A DNA stretch of 64,000 nucleotides, from NCBI RefSeq assembly GCF_017352375.1, contig NZ_JAFEVR010000010.1, forward strand, positions 62,001 through 126,000, given 5' to 3'. This DNA comes from Mycolicibacterium sp. S2-37 (lineage in GTDB: Bacteria > Actinomycetota > Actinomycetes > Mycobacteriales > Mycobacteriaceae). This document shows positions 41,346 to 49,181 of the stretch, one piece after another (the stretch's first letter is position 1; each line of letters begins with the position of its first letter). The translations under genes were made by a program, and so were the position numbers. Below the pieces are notes generated by a model. The model was not told the DNA's origin and did no database searches. It saw only the letters and a program-made list of their open reading frames with translations.

Positions 41346-42377
41346 CTACGCCGACGCCCGTTTGGCATTGCGCAGTGACACCCAGAACCGGGCGGCTTCG
41401 GCGATGGACTCCTCGACCGGCCTCGGCTGCCAGCCCAGTTCCCGCACGGCCTTGCTGTGGTCCAGTGGCGCCTCCGCCCGCATCAGCCGCAGCGATTCCA
41501 GTGACAGCCGTTCGTCGGTGTGGCGCAGCCGGGCCTTGGCGCTGCCGAAGGCCGCCAGACCGTACGACACCGGCAGCGGGATCCGCTTCGACGGCGGCGC
41601 CACCCCGGCCGTCTCGGCGGCGATGCGGACGACCTCGGCGTTGCTGATCATCTTCTCCGAGATCAGGTATCGCTCGCCGATCCGTCCGCGTTCGGCGGCC
41701 AGGATCATCGCGCGCGCCGCGTCGTCGATCCCCACCGCCTCCAACTCGATACCGCTCATCACGAACGGCAGCTTCCCCAGCGCCGCACCGGCGATGATCG
41801 CGCCGTGCGGGGTGCGGCCCCAGTCCCCGCTGCCGTAGGTGGTCGACACGCACATCGCGACGGCGGGCAGCCCGCGCTGACGGGCATACCGCAGGACCAG
41901 TTCCTCGGCCTGCACCCGCGACCGCACGTACGGGGTGATCCCGCGGTCGCCGATCACGTCGTCCTCGCTGGCACGCCTGCCGCGTCGCCGGCCCACCGTG
42001 ACATAGCTGCTCGTGAACACGAAGCGGTGCAGGTCCGCCGCGATCTCGGGACTGACGGCGACGTCGAGAACGTTGCGGGTGCCCTCGACGTTGGTGCGGA
42101 ACAACGGCGCCGGGTCGCGCAGCCAGCCGCGGGCGTCGACCACGCAGTAGTACACGTCGTCGCATCCGCTCATCGCCTCGATCAGCGTGTCGGTGTCCCA
42201 GATGTCGCCGTGGAAACGCGTGACGGCGAGATCGTCGATGCCGTACGTCTTGGCACCCTCGCGCACCATCGCCCGCACGTCGTGGCCGGCGGCGACCAGC
42301 TGACGGGTGACATGCGACCCGAGGAATCCGTTGGCCCCGATGACCAGTTTCGGCGCGGTGCTCGCCGGCTTGCTCAC
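41346..42377 (-). CDS. Extended SDR (NAD-dependent epimerase/dihydroflavonol reductase-like)
   Basis: The 343-residue protein has an N-terminal nucleotide motif VIGANGFLGSHVTRQL (about residues 12-27) in the GxxGxxG form, DIWD, and the active-site region FTSSYVTVGRR. The expected YxxxK is PYVRSRVQAEE, so the Lys position holds Arg. Substrate-loop residues match dihydroflavonol-4-reductase and cholesterol-dehydrogenase-like members. GTG 42377 overlaps the upstream NTF2-like gene stop (GTGA). The pair plus the downstream flavoprotein may form one operon acting on a steroid-like or polyketide-like compound, which is inference. Confidence 0.75.
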   Translation of the reverse strand: MSKPASTAPKLVIGANGFLGSHVTRQLVAAGHDVRAMVREGAKTYGIDDLAVTRFHGDIWDTDTLIEAMSGCDDVYYCVVDARGWLRDPAPLFRTNVEGTRNVLDVAVSPEIAADLHRFVFTSSYVTVGRRRGRRASEDDVIGDRGITPYVRSRVQAEELVLRYARQRGLPAVAMCVSTTYGSGDWGRTPHGAIIAGAALGKLPFVMSGIELEAVGIDDAARAMILAAERGRIGERYLISEKMISNAEVVRIAAETAGVAPPSKRIPLPVSYGLAAFGSAKARLRHTDERLSLESLRLMRAEAPLDHSKAVRELGWQPRPVEESIAEAARFWVSLRNAKRASA

Positions 42378-42880
42378 TGTGCCCCTCCGTACCGTTTCAT
42401 CCACTCGGCCGCCTCGTCGGTCAGCGTGCCCAGTTCCCGTGCCTTGCGGCACCACTTCGCCGCCGCCGAGACGAAGCGCAGCGGGTTGTAGACGTCCTCC
42501 TGGCGCGACCACATTCCGTCGCCGGCGTAGGTGACGATCGAGATGTTGGTGGCGCTGATGATCGTGCCGTCGCCGGGATCGCGCATCGGGTTGTCCAGTT
42601 CGCAGATCACCCGGCCGGTCGATTCGTCGATCACCGTCCACAGCGACGGGAAGTCGGTCATGTAGCTACCGGGGAAGCTGCCCATGGTGCGCTTGATCCA
42701 GGTCCGCACCTCGTCGCGGCCGCGCATCGTGCCTGCCGCGTGCTCGACGTAGACGACGTCCGGGGTGTAGTGCCCGACCCAGGCGTCCCAGTCGTGGGTC
42801 TGCGCGGCCCGCGCCACGGTGGCCTCGAAGACCTCGAACGCCTGCGACAGCTCGGAGCGGGTGAACCGGGCGGATTCCAT
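42374..42880 (-). CDS. NTF2-like (SnoaL-type) protein
   Basis: The 168-residue protein has the SnoaL/NTF2 cone fold pattern: an N-terminal helix, DWDAWVGHYTPDVVYVEHAAGTMRGRDEVRTWI (about 31-63), and strands VICELDNPMRDPGDGTIISATNISIVTYAG. These domains serve as cyclases, isomerases or ligand binders. ATG 42880 is used; GTG 42889 three codons upstream is an alternative. The gene is the first of a probable operon with the SDR gene and is divergent from msrB. Confidence 0.7.
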   Translation of the reverse strand: MESARFTRSELSQAFEVFEATVARAAQTHDWDAWVGHYTPDVVYVEHAAGTMRGRDEVRTWIKRTMGSFPGSYMTDFPSLWTVIDESTGRVICELDNPMRDPGDGTIISATNISIVTYAGDGMWSRQEDVYNPLRFVSAAAKWCRKARELGTLTDEAAEWMKRYGGAQ

Positions 42881-42892
42881 GCTCGTCACGTC

Positions 42893-42912
42893 TGGAACTA
42901 GAACACGTTCCA
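42893..42912. promoter_or_regulatory. Inverted repeat between the NTF2-like gene and msrB
   Basis: TGGAAC, 8 bp, GTTCCA is a perfect 6-8-6 inverted repeat in the divergent region. It lies just upstream of the minus-strand start, so it is a plausible operator for that operon. No matching regulator is encoded next to it. Confidence 0.35.
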
Positions 42913-42999
42913 CCGCGATTTGTCGAGGGTGAACCCGCGACGAGCAGGGAAGATCGCGACGGCGCCTACGGTTGTAGGAGGTGCACACGAGGAGGTCAT

Positions 43000-43485
43000 G
43001 TGGCACAGGGCCAGCACAGGAGCACGAGCTACCACAGGAATCCCGCCGCGATCGAGGCACTGTCCCCCGAGCAGTACCGCGTCACCCAGCGCGACGGCAC
43101 CGAGCGGCCGTTCACCGGCGAGTACTGGGACAACCACGAGCCGGGGATCTACGTCGACGTGGTGTCCGGCGAGCCGTTGTTCGCATCGGTCGACAAGTTC
43201 GAGAGCGGCAGCGGGTGGCCGAGTTTCAGCAAGCCGATCGACGGGCCACAGGGCACCAGCTACGTCAGGGAGAAGCGCGATTTCAGCCATCTGATGCTGC
43301 GCACCGAGGTGCGGTCGGTCAACGGCGACAGCCACCTCGGGCACGTCTTCACCGACGGGCCCCGCGAAGCCGGTGGCTTGCGCTACTGCATCAACTCGGC
43401 TTCGCTGAGATTCATCCACCTCGACGACCTCGAATCCGAGGGTTACGGCGAGTACAAGACGCTATTCGACAAGGAGCAAGTGTGA
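43000..43485 (+). CDS. msrB: Peptide methionine-(R)-S-oxide reductase MsrB
   Basis: The 161-residue enzyme has GWPSFSKPI, HLGHVFTDGP and the catalytic Cys130 in RYCINSASLRFI. The zinc-binding Cys pairs of many MsrB proteins are absent (the usual YxxC position is YVDVVSGEPLF), so it is a zinc-free form. It repairs the R-sulfoxide of methionine. GTG 43000 follows AGGAGG at 42990-42995; an out-of-frame ATG begins 2 nt earlier. It overlaps msrA by 4 bp, an operon for both stereoisomers. Confidence 0.93.
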   Translation: MAQGQHRSTSYHRNPAAIEALSPEQYRVTQRDGTERPFTGEYWDNHEPGIYVDVVSGEPLFASVDKFESGSGWPSFSKPIDGPQGTSYVREKRDFSHLMLRTEVRSVNGDSHLGHVFTDGPREAGGLRYCINSASLRFIHLDDLESEGYGEYKTLFDKEQV

Positions 43486-43997
43486 GCGAGACCAAGAGGG
43501 CGATTCTGGCCGGTGGCTGTTTCTGGGGCATGCAGGACCTGATCCGCAAGCAGCCCGGAGTGGTGTCGACGCGGGTCGGCTACACCGGCGGGCAGAACGC
43601 CAACGCGACGTACCGCAACCATCCCGGTCACGCCGAGGCCATCGAGATCACCTACGACCCGACCCAGACCGACTACCGGGCACTGCTCGAGTTCTTCTTC
43701 CAGATCCACGATCCGACGACGAAGAACCGTCAGGGCAACGACGTCGGCACCAGCTACCGGTCGGCGATCTTCTACACCGACGACGAGCAGAAGCAGATCG
43801 CGCTCGATACGATCGCCGACGTGGACGCCTCCGGCCTGTGGCCCGGAAAGGTGGTCACCGAGGTGACGCCCGAGGTCGACTTCTGGCAGGCCGAACCCGA
43901 ACACCAGGACTATCTGGAGCGTCAGCCGTGGGGGTACACCTGCCACTTCCCGCGGCCGGACTGGAAGCTGCCCAAACGGCAGACCAGTAGCGCCTAG
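43482..43997 (+). CDS. msrA: Peptide methionine-(S)-S-oxide reductase MsrA
   Basis: The 171-residue enzyme carries the active-site motif GGCFWGMQD with Cys13, then GYTGG, NHPGHAEAIEI and HDPTTKNRQGNDVGTSYRS, all typical of MsrA. It reduces the S-sulfoxide of free and protein methionine. The GTG start overlaps the msrB stop (GTGA). The stop overlaps the P450 gene stop by 4 bp. A gene fusion is the arrangement in some species; here they are separate. Confidence 0.94.
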   Translation: MSETKRAILAGGCFWGMQDLIRKQPGVVSTRVGYTGGQNANATYRNHPGHAEAIEITYDPTQTDYRALLEFFFQIHDPTTKNRQGNDVGTSYRSAIFYTDDEQKQIALDTIADVDASGLWPGKVVTEVTPEVDFWQAEPEHQDYLERQPWGYTCHFPRPDWKLPKRQTSSA

Positions 43998-45343
43998 GCG
44001 AGCGGCTGAGGACGGCGGCGCACGACGATGCGGCCGCCGTCCTTTGGCGTATAGGCCACCCCGCGCGAGTGCACCTTCTCGCCGGGCGCCGTTGTCGTCT
44101 CGATCTCGAAGTGCCGCAACACCGTTCGCAGCACCACGTCCATCTCCACGTTGGCGAAGACCGCGCCCACGCAACGTCGGGTGCCGCCGCCGAACGGGAC
44201 ATGGGCGACCGGAGACGGCCGTGAGCCTACGAAGCGTTGCGGATCGAAGCGCTCGGGATCGTCGTAATCCTCGGCGTGCTCGTGGATCTCGGCGAGCGCG
44301 ACCACGACGGAGTAGCCCCGCGGGATGACCCATTCGCCGAGCTGATACGTCGGCGCGTAGACATGCCGTCCGGCGAAGTCGATGACGGTGCGGTTGCGCT
44401 GCACCTCGAAAATCGTCGCCTGGCGGTAGGAATTGTCGTCGGTCGCGGCCTCGGCGACGAGTCGGGCCAGCACCCCGGGGTGGCGGCTGATGCGTTCGAA
44501 GGCCCAGCCCAGCGTGGATGCGGTGGTCTCGTGTCCGGCGGCCAGCAGCGTCAGCAGTTCGTCGCCGATCTCCAGCCGCGTCATGGCGGTTCCGTCCTCA
44601 TAGGTGCTGCGCAGCAGCAGTGCCAGGACGTCGTCGCGCTGGTCGAAGCGCGGATCGGACTCGACCTCGTCGATCAGCCGGTCGATCACCGCGTCGTACT
44701 GCCTGCGGTACTCGGTGAGCCGGGCCCACGGCGTCCAGCGGCCGAACTCCCGCGGCGGGCTGGGGACGACGGCGAGCTTCGAGCCCAGCGTCACCCACGG
44801 CGGGATGATGCGGCGCAGCTCGTCGAGCTTCTCGCCCTCGGCGCCGAACACCGCGCGCAGGATCACGTTGAGCGTGATCCGCATCATCGGCTCGAGTGTC
44901 GAAATCGGCACTCCGTCAGGCCAATCGGCGGTCTCGCGCAGCGTCTCCTCTTCGAAGAGTCGCTCGTAGTTCTTGATGCTCTTACCGTGGAACGGCGGGG
45001 TCAGCAGCCGGCGCCGTCTGCGGTGTTCGCTGCCGTCGAGCGCGAACACCGACCCCGGCCCCAGCACCCGGCTCAGATTCGGCTGGATGTTGCCGATCTC
45101 GTCGGTCGGGGCGAGGAACAGCTGTTTGGCGATCTGGGGGTCGGCGACCATCACGGTGCGGCCGAACATCGGGATGTTCATCCGGAAGACCGGTCCGTGC
45201 TTTCGGGCCAGGTGAGCGACCAGCTGGCGTCGCGCCAGGGCGTAGCCGACGCCCTGGACGATCTTGGGCAGTCGTAGTGCGGGGGGCAGCCGTACTTCGC
45301 CGGTGCTCTGAGTGGAGGCGTCGACGACGGGTGCTTCGGTCAT
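43994..45343 (-). CDS. cyp138: Cytochrome P450, CYP138-like
   Basis: The 449-residue P450 has the I-helix AAGHETTA, the haem motif FGGGTRRCVGA with Cys391, and a K-helix region FEVQRNR. Long stretches (GNIQPNLSRVLGPGSVFALD, RRRRRLLTPPFHGKS, VLRTVLRHFEIETTT) match my memory of M. tuberculosis CYP138 (Rv0136) closely. The divergent TetR gene matches the neighbour Rv0135c, so the pair is conserved. The substrate of CYP138 is not established. ATG 45343 is chosen by family alignment. A repeat-rich operator lies just upstream. Confidence 0.88.
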   Translation of the reverse strand: MTEAPVVDASTQSTGEVRLPPALRLPKIVQGVGYALARRQLVAHLARKHGPVFRMNIPMFGRTVMVADPQIAKQLFLAPTDEIGNIQPNLSRVLGPGSVFALDGSEHRRRRRLLTPPFHGKSIKNYERLFEEETLRETADWPDGVPISTLEPMMRITLNVILRAVFGAEGEKLDELRRIIPPWVTLGSKLAVVPSPPREFGRWTPWARLTEYRRQYDAVIDRLIDEVESDPRFDQRDDVLALLLRSTYEDGTAMTRLEIGDELLTLLAAGHETTASTLGWAFERISRHPGVLARLVAEAATDDNSYRQATIFEVQRNRTVIDFAGRHVYAPTYQLGEWVIPRGYSVVVALAEIHEHAEDYDDPERFDPQRFVGSRPSPVAHVPFGGGTRRCVGAVFANVEMDVVLRTVLRHFEIETTTAPGEKVHSRGVAYTPKDGGRIVVRRRPQPLA

Positions 45344-45360
45344 GAATCTCCCCAGGTAGT

Positions 45361-45409
45361 GGTACAGCGCTGTACCGCGGACTCTTGCGGTACGGTACCG
45401 GGTGGTACC
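45361..45409. promoter_or_regulatory. Palindromic operator between CYP138-like and TetR genes
   Basis: GGTACAGCGCTGTACC (45361-45376) is a perfect 16-bp palindrome. Further GGTAC words occur at 45389-45393, 45394-45399 (GGTACC) and 45404-45409 (GGTACC), giving a ladder of half-sites in 49 bp. The site lies between divergent starts at 45343 and 45440, as expected for a TetR repressor controlling both genes. Confidence 0.75.
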
Positions 45410-45439
45410 ACAGCGGCGCAAGGTCTCGTGGAGGCGAAC

Positions 45440-46051
45440 ATGACGACGGCGACGGGCGAGTCGGCGGCAGATCCGACGCGCGCGCCGGATCCGTTCCGCG
45501 ACCGGCTGCTCGACGGTCTGGCCGTCTCCATCGCCGAGCGCGGTTACCGCGACACCACGGTCGCCGACATCGTCCGGCACGCGCGCACATCCAAGCGCAC
45601 CTTCTACGGTCACTTCCAGACCAAGGAGCAGTGCTTCGTCGACCTGTTGCGCGCCAACAACGAGGCGCTGATCGAGGCCATCCGCACCGCGGTCGACCCC
45701 GAGGACGACTGGGAGCGCCAGATCCGGCAGGCGGTCGGGGCGTACGTCGACCACATCGTCGCCCGCCCCGCCATCACACTGAGCTGGATCCGCGAACTGC
45801 CCGGCCTGGGCGCGGTGGCCACACCGCTGCACCGCTGGGCGATGGACCGACTCACCGATCTGCTCGTCGACCTGACCAGGGGCCCCGGGTTCGGGCGTGC
45901 GGGCATCGATGTGGTCGCCCGTCCGCTGGCCGTGGTGCTACTCGGTGGCCTCCGCGAGCTGACCGCGTTGATCGTCGAAGACGGTGGCGATCTCCACGGC
46001 GTGTTCGAACCCGCGGTGATCGCGTCGACGGCGCTGCTACGCGCTAATTGA
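45440..46051 (+). CDS. TetR-family regulator divergent from the P450 gene (Rv0135c-like)
   Basis: The 203-residue protein has a TetR HTH (RGYRDTTVADIVRHARTSKRTFYGHFQTKEQC, about residues 34-65) and an all-helical ligand domain. ATG 45440 has GGAGG 7-8 nt upstream; the longer open frame starting at 45359 would read through the operator. It probably represses itself and the P450 gene, with a hydrophobic P450 substrate or product as inducer. The 3' end overlaps the next, convergent TetR gene by 8 bp. Confidence 0.82.
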   Translation: MTTATGESAADPTRAPDPFRDRLLDGLAVSIAERGYRDTTVADIVRHARTSKRTFYGHFQTKEQCFVDLLRANNEALIEAIRTAVDPEDDWERQIRQAVGAYVDHIVARPAITLSWIRELPGLGAVATPLHRWAMDRLTDLLVDLTRGPGFGRAGIDVVARPLAVVLLGGLRELTALIVEDGGDLHGVFEPAVIASTALLRAN

Positions 46052-46613
46052 GGATCAGCCGTGCGGACCGTTCCAGCCGCTGGGTCATGTCGTCATAGGA
46101 CGAATAACCCATACCGGCCCACACCAGCGCGCCGACGTAGAGCAGTTCCAGCGACTCGATCACGTCGTAGTCGGTCTGCGGTCCGAGCGCGGCGAGCAAC
46201 CGGTCCCTGACGTCGCGACCGATGCGCTGACGCAACACCTCCACATCGGGGTCCTTGCCGAGCAGCGCCGTGGTGACCGCCCCGGCGAACTCCGGCTCGT
46301 CGGCGACCAGCATCGCGATGTGGCGCAGCACCTCGATGACGCGCGCCGCCGGGTCGTCGGATTCATGGGGGGCCAGCGGGGCCGAGGCCAGCCGGCGCCA
46401 GAACACCTCGGCCACCAGATGTTCCTTCGACGAGAAGTACGTATAGGCGGTGGCGGCCCCGACGCCCGCTTCGGCGGCCACCCGCCGCACGGTCAGCCCG
46501 GTGAAACCCTCGCGGCCGATCAGGTCCATCGCGGCGCGGCCCAGCCGGTCCACCGTCTCGGCCTGCTTGGCGGTCAGCCGGCGCCGAGTCGACTCCAAAG
46601 CCGCATCGGACAC
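46044..46613 (-). CDS. TetR-family regulator linked to the glycosyltransferase cluster
   Basis: The 189-residue protein has an HTH at about residues 16-55 (FTGLTVRRVAAEAGVGAATAYTYFSSKEHLVAEVF) and a helical C-terminal domain. The start is the GTG at 46613, which lies within a 6-2-6 inverted repeat (operator) and about 8 nt from a -10-like box, so the mRNA is probably leaderless. The same repeat core is found at the glycosyltransferase operon promoter about 3.9 kb away, so the protein likely controls both. The ligand is unknown. Confidence 0.78.
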   Translation of the reverse strand: MSDAALESTRRRLTAKQAETVDRLGRAAMDLIGREGFTGLTVRRVAAEAGVGAATAYTYFSSKEHLVAEVFWRRLASAPLAPHESDDPAARVIEVLRHIAMLVADEPEFAGAVTTALLGKDPDVEVLRQRIGRDVRDRLLAALGPQTDYDVIESLELLYVGALVWAGMGYSSYDDMTQRLERSARLILN

Positions 46614-46650
46614 ATGTCCGGACGCTACTACAACAGCCCGTGACCAGCAA
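46607..46650 (-). promoter_or_regulatory. Promoter and operator of the cluster TetR gene
   Basis: On the minus strand TTGCTG (46650-46645), 17 bp and TAGCGT (46627-46622) form a promoter. It is followed at once by the inverted repeat CGGACA-N2-TGTCCG (46607-46620), which spans the predicted start point and the GTG codon. The repeat core GGACA-N2-TGTCC is the one seen at 50472-50489. Confidence 0.65.
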
Positions 46651-46703
46651 CGGCTCAGCGGCGCTACACCAATGGCCCGTCCCGGCAGCCGGCCCGCCCG
46701 TCG

Positions 46704-46739
46704 CGGTCCCGGACCGACGGCATTGGCTATGTTGAAAAG
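46704..46739 (+). promoter_or_regulatory. Probable promoter of the cluster methyltransferase gene
   Basis: TATGTT at 46728-46733 is a -10-like box 6 nt before the ATG at 46740, implying a leaderless mRNA. Upstream, CGGTCC-c-GGACCG (46704-46716) is a 6-1-6 inverted repeat where a -35 or operator would be; it differs from the TetR operator core. Confidence 0.4.
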
Positions 46740-47411
46740 ATGAGCCCCATCACCACCGACCTCCCGCCACACGCCGCCCAGTTGTTCGAGCTGGCTGAGC
46801 AGGCGGTCGGCTTCATGCCCGCCGACGAGGGCCGCACGCTCTACGACACGGCGGTGCGCTACCTCGGTGACGGTATCGGCGTCGAGATCGGTACGTACTG
46901 CGGCAAATCGACGCTGATGCTGGGTGCGGCCGCCAAGCAGACGGGCGGCGTGATCTACACCGTCGATCACCACCACGGTTCCGAGGAACACCAGCCGGGC
47001 TGGGAGTACCACGACACGTCACTGGTCGATCCGGTCACCGGCCGCTTCGACACCCTGCCGACCATGCGGCACACCCTCGACGGTGCAGACCTCGACGACC
47101 ACGTCGTCGCGGTGGTGGGCCGCTCTCCGGTGGTGGCCCGCGGATGGCGAACTCCGTTGCGCTTCTTGTTCATCGACGGCGGTCACACCGAGGAGGCCGC
47201 GCAGCGCGACTTCGACGGCTGGGCGAAGTGGGTCGAGGTGGGCGGCGCCCTGGTCATCCACGACGTGTTCCCCAACCCCAACGACGGCGGCCAGGCACCG
47301 TTCCACATCTACCAGCGCGCGCTCGACACCGGAGCGTTCCGCGAAGTGGCCGCCGCGGGTTCGATGCGCGTCCTGGAGCGGACGGCGGGTGAGCCGGGTC
47401 AGCTGGACTGA
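46740..47411 (+). CDS. Class I SAM-dependent methyltransferase (Methyltransf_24 type)
   Basis: The 223-residue protein has motif I in GVEIGTYCGKSTLMLG (about residues 46-61), VIYTVDHHHGSEEHQPGWEYHD, and FLFIDGGHTEEAAQRDFDGW (about 143-162), the pattern of catechol-O-methyltransferase-like and sugar-cluster methyltransferases. It is divergent from the TetR gene and converges with the toroid gene, overlapping its end by 13 bp. It likely methylates a sugar or small molecule made by the cluster. The substrate is unknown. Confidence 0.72.
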   Translation: MSPITTDLPPHAAQLFELAEQAVGFMPADEGRTLYDTAVRYLGDGIGVEIGTYCGKSTLMLGAAAKQTGGVIYTVDHHHGSEEHQPGWEYHDTSLVDPVTGRFDTLPTMRHTLDGADLDDHVVAVVGRSPVVARGWRTPLRFLFIDGGHTEEAAQRDFDGWAKWVEVGGALVIHDVFPNPNDGGQAPFHIYQRALDTGAFREVAAAGSMRVLERTAGEPGQLD

Positions 47412-48463
47412 CGCGCGCAGGCGCAGTCGAATTCGTCCTCGAGTCCGCGCGGCAGGTCGGCGCCGCGGAAGATGCCGTTGCCGGGTGTGGTGCGCGAAAG
47501 GGCGTCGGCGGCGAGGATGACCGCCGCGCCGGTCCACGTCGTGCGTTCGACGGGCCAGCGCTTGCCGTCGGCGTACACCAGGCCGGTCCAGTAGGAGCCG
47601 TCCTGCTCGCGCAGATGGTGCATCGCGGCGAACTGCTGGTGTGCGCGAACCGAATCGCCGATGGTGTCGAGCGCCATCACCAGCTCACAGGTCTCCGCGC
47701 CGGTCACCCACGGCCGGTCGTCGACACAGCGAATCCCCAGCCCGGGCACCACGAAGTCGTCCCACCGCTCGTCGATGCGGGCATGGGCCTGCGGGCCGCG
47801 CAGTGCCCCGCACAGCACCGGGTAGTACCACTCCATCGAGTGGTGGTCCTTGGGCACGAAGGAGCCGGGATGCGCGACGATCGCGTGGCCGAGGCGGCCG
47901 ACGGCCACCTCCCACTCCGGCTGTGGGTCGTCGAAGTAGTCGGCGAGCGCCAGGGCACACCGGATGCTGTGGTGGATGCTCGCGCAGCCGGTGAGCAGTG
48001 CCTCGTCGAGCGGACCGTCTGCGCCACGCGCCCAGACGATTTCGCCGTTCGGGCGCTGCAGGTCCAGCACGAAGTCGACGGCCTTGGCCACCACCGGCCA
48101 CATCGTCTCGGCGAACCGGCGGTCACCGGTGACCAGCAGGTGGTGCCACACTCCGGTGGCCACATAGGCGCAGAAGTTGCTGTCGCTGTTGTCGTCCTCG
48201 ATCACCCCGTCCCGCAGCTGAATGGGCCACGATCCGTCGGGGCGCTGCATGGTGCGACACCACTCGAAGGCGGCCCGCGCGGGTTCGAGCAGACCCGCCG
48301 CGGTCAAGGCCATCGCCGACTCCACGTGATCCCACGGGTCGGTGTGCCCGCCGTCGGACCACGGGATGGCCCCGGACGACTCCTGCAGCGCCGCAATGGA
48401 CTCGGCGGTCTGACGGCACTGGTCCGGCGTGAAGACGCCTGCGACCGCGGGGACCCCGGACAT
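47399..48463 (-). CDS. Alpha/alpha-toroid protein (annotated prenyltransferase/squalene-cyclase-like)
   Basis: The 354-residue protein has repeated helical hairpins with Trp/Gly-rich turns (SGAIPWSDGGHTDPWDHVESAMAL near residue 30, MQRPDGSWPIQL near 70, LQRPNGEIVW near 133, EQDGSYWTGLVY near 292). This indicates an alpha/alpha barrel like squalene cyclases, prenyltransferase beta subunits or family-15-like glycosidases. It lacks the DxDD motif of class II terpene cyclases. It starts 1 nt after the methyltransferase stop, so it is the third gene of the glycosyltransferase operon. Whether it cyclises, transfers or hydrolyses anything is open. Confidence 0.6.
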   Translation of the reverse strand: MSGVPAVAGVFTPDQCRQTAESIAALQESSGAIPWSDGGHTDPWDHVESAMALTAAGLLEPARAAFEWCRTMQRPDGSWPIQLRDGVIEDDNSDSNFCAYVATGVWHHLLVTGDRRFAETMWPVVAKAVDFVLDLQRPNGEIVWARGADGPLDEALLTGCASIHHSIRCALALADYFDDPQPEWEVAVGRLGHAIVAHPGSFVPKDHHSMEWYYPVLCGALRGPQAHARIDERWDDFVVPGLGIRCVDDRPWVTGAETCELVMALDTIGDSVRAHQQFAAMHHLREQDGSYWTGLVYADGKRWPVERTTWTGAAVILAADALSRTTPGNGIFRGADLPRGLEDEFDCACARQSS

Positions 48464-48464
48464 C

Positions 48465-49181
48465 TCAGCCCGCCGGCTTCTCGAAGTACAGCGCGACGCT
48501 CTTGCCGATCAGCGGGTTCAGCACCTGCTCGCCGCGGCGGGTGAGCCAGGGCTGCGACACCATGTCCCAGACCAGCAGTTTGTGGTACGCCGCCACCGCG
48601 GGGTGGTCGTTCTCCGAGGTACCGACCGCGCACTTGAGCCACCAGAACGGTGAGTGCAGCGCATGGGCGTGGTGGCGGTGGGTCAGGCGCAAACCATGCG
48701 CGGTCACCTTGTCGCGCAACGCATCGGCTTTGTAGATGCGGATGTGGCCGCCCTCGTTGGCGTGGTACTCGTCCGACAGCAGCCAGCAGATCTTCTCGGG
48801 CAGCCATCGGGGCACCGTGATCGCCAGCCGGCCGCCGGGTTTGAGCACCCGCACCAGTTCGGCGATCGCCTCATCGTCCTGCGGAACGTGTTCGAGGATC
48901 TCCGAGGCGATCACGCAGTCGAAGGTGCCGTCGGGGTAGGGCAGGTCGAGCGCATCGCCCTTGACCGCCTCGGCTTTCGCCGACGCCGGCACCTCCCCCT
49001 GCTCCTTCATCGCCTGCAGGATCTCGTCCACGTCGTTGAGATCGCTGACGCTCTGGTCGAATCCGACCACATCGGCGCCGCGGCGGTACGCCTCGAAGGT
49101 GTGCCGACCGGCGCCACAACCCACATCGATCACCTTGCTGCCGGCCCCGATCCGGAGCCGGTCGAAGTCCACGGTCAGCAT
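48465..49181 (-). CDS. Class I SAM-dependent methyltransferase (UbiE/Methyltransf_11 type)
   Basis: The 238-residue protein has motif I GSKVIDVGCGAGRHTFEAYRRGADVVGFD (about residues 13-41), the second acidic motif KGDALDLPYPDGTFDCVIASEILEHVPQDD, and motif III VLKPGGRLAITVPRW. The C-terminal part is large, His/Trp-rich (HRHHAHALHSPFWWLK). ATG 49181 overlaps the end of the glycosyltransferase gene by 7 bp. It probably modifies the glycosylated product or its lipid. The substrate is unknown. Confidence 0.78.
   Translation of the reverse strand: MLTVDFDRLRIGAGSKVIDVGCGAGRHTFEAYRRGADVVGFDQSVSDLNDVDEILQAMKEQGEVPASAKAEAVKGDALDLPYPDGTFDCVIASEILEHVPQDDEAIAELVRVLKPGGRLAITVPRWLPEKICWLLSDEYHANEGGHIRIYKADALRDKVTAHGLRLTHRHHAHALHSPFWWLKCAVGTSENDHPAVAAYHKLLVWDMVSQPWLTRRGEQVLNPLIGKSVALYFEKPAG

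Noticed and set aside
42901..42910. GAACACGTTC near msrB as a second SOS box
   Set aside because: The half-sites are only 2 bp apart; LexA boxes in this group need GAAC-N4-GTTC.
43994..45343. The P450 gene as a carotenoid hydroxylase of the Brevibacterium type
   Set aside because: Its sequence and its TetR partner match CYP138, and it lies 5 kb from the crt operon in another transcription unit.
47399..48463. Firm call of a terpene cyclase
   Set aside because: No DxDD or other catalytic signature of class II cyclases is visible, so only the fold-level description is given.
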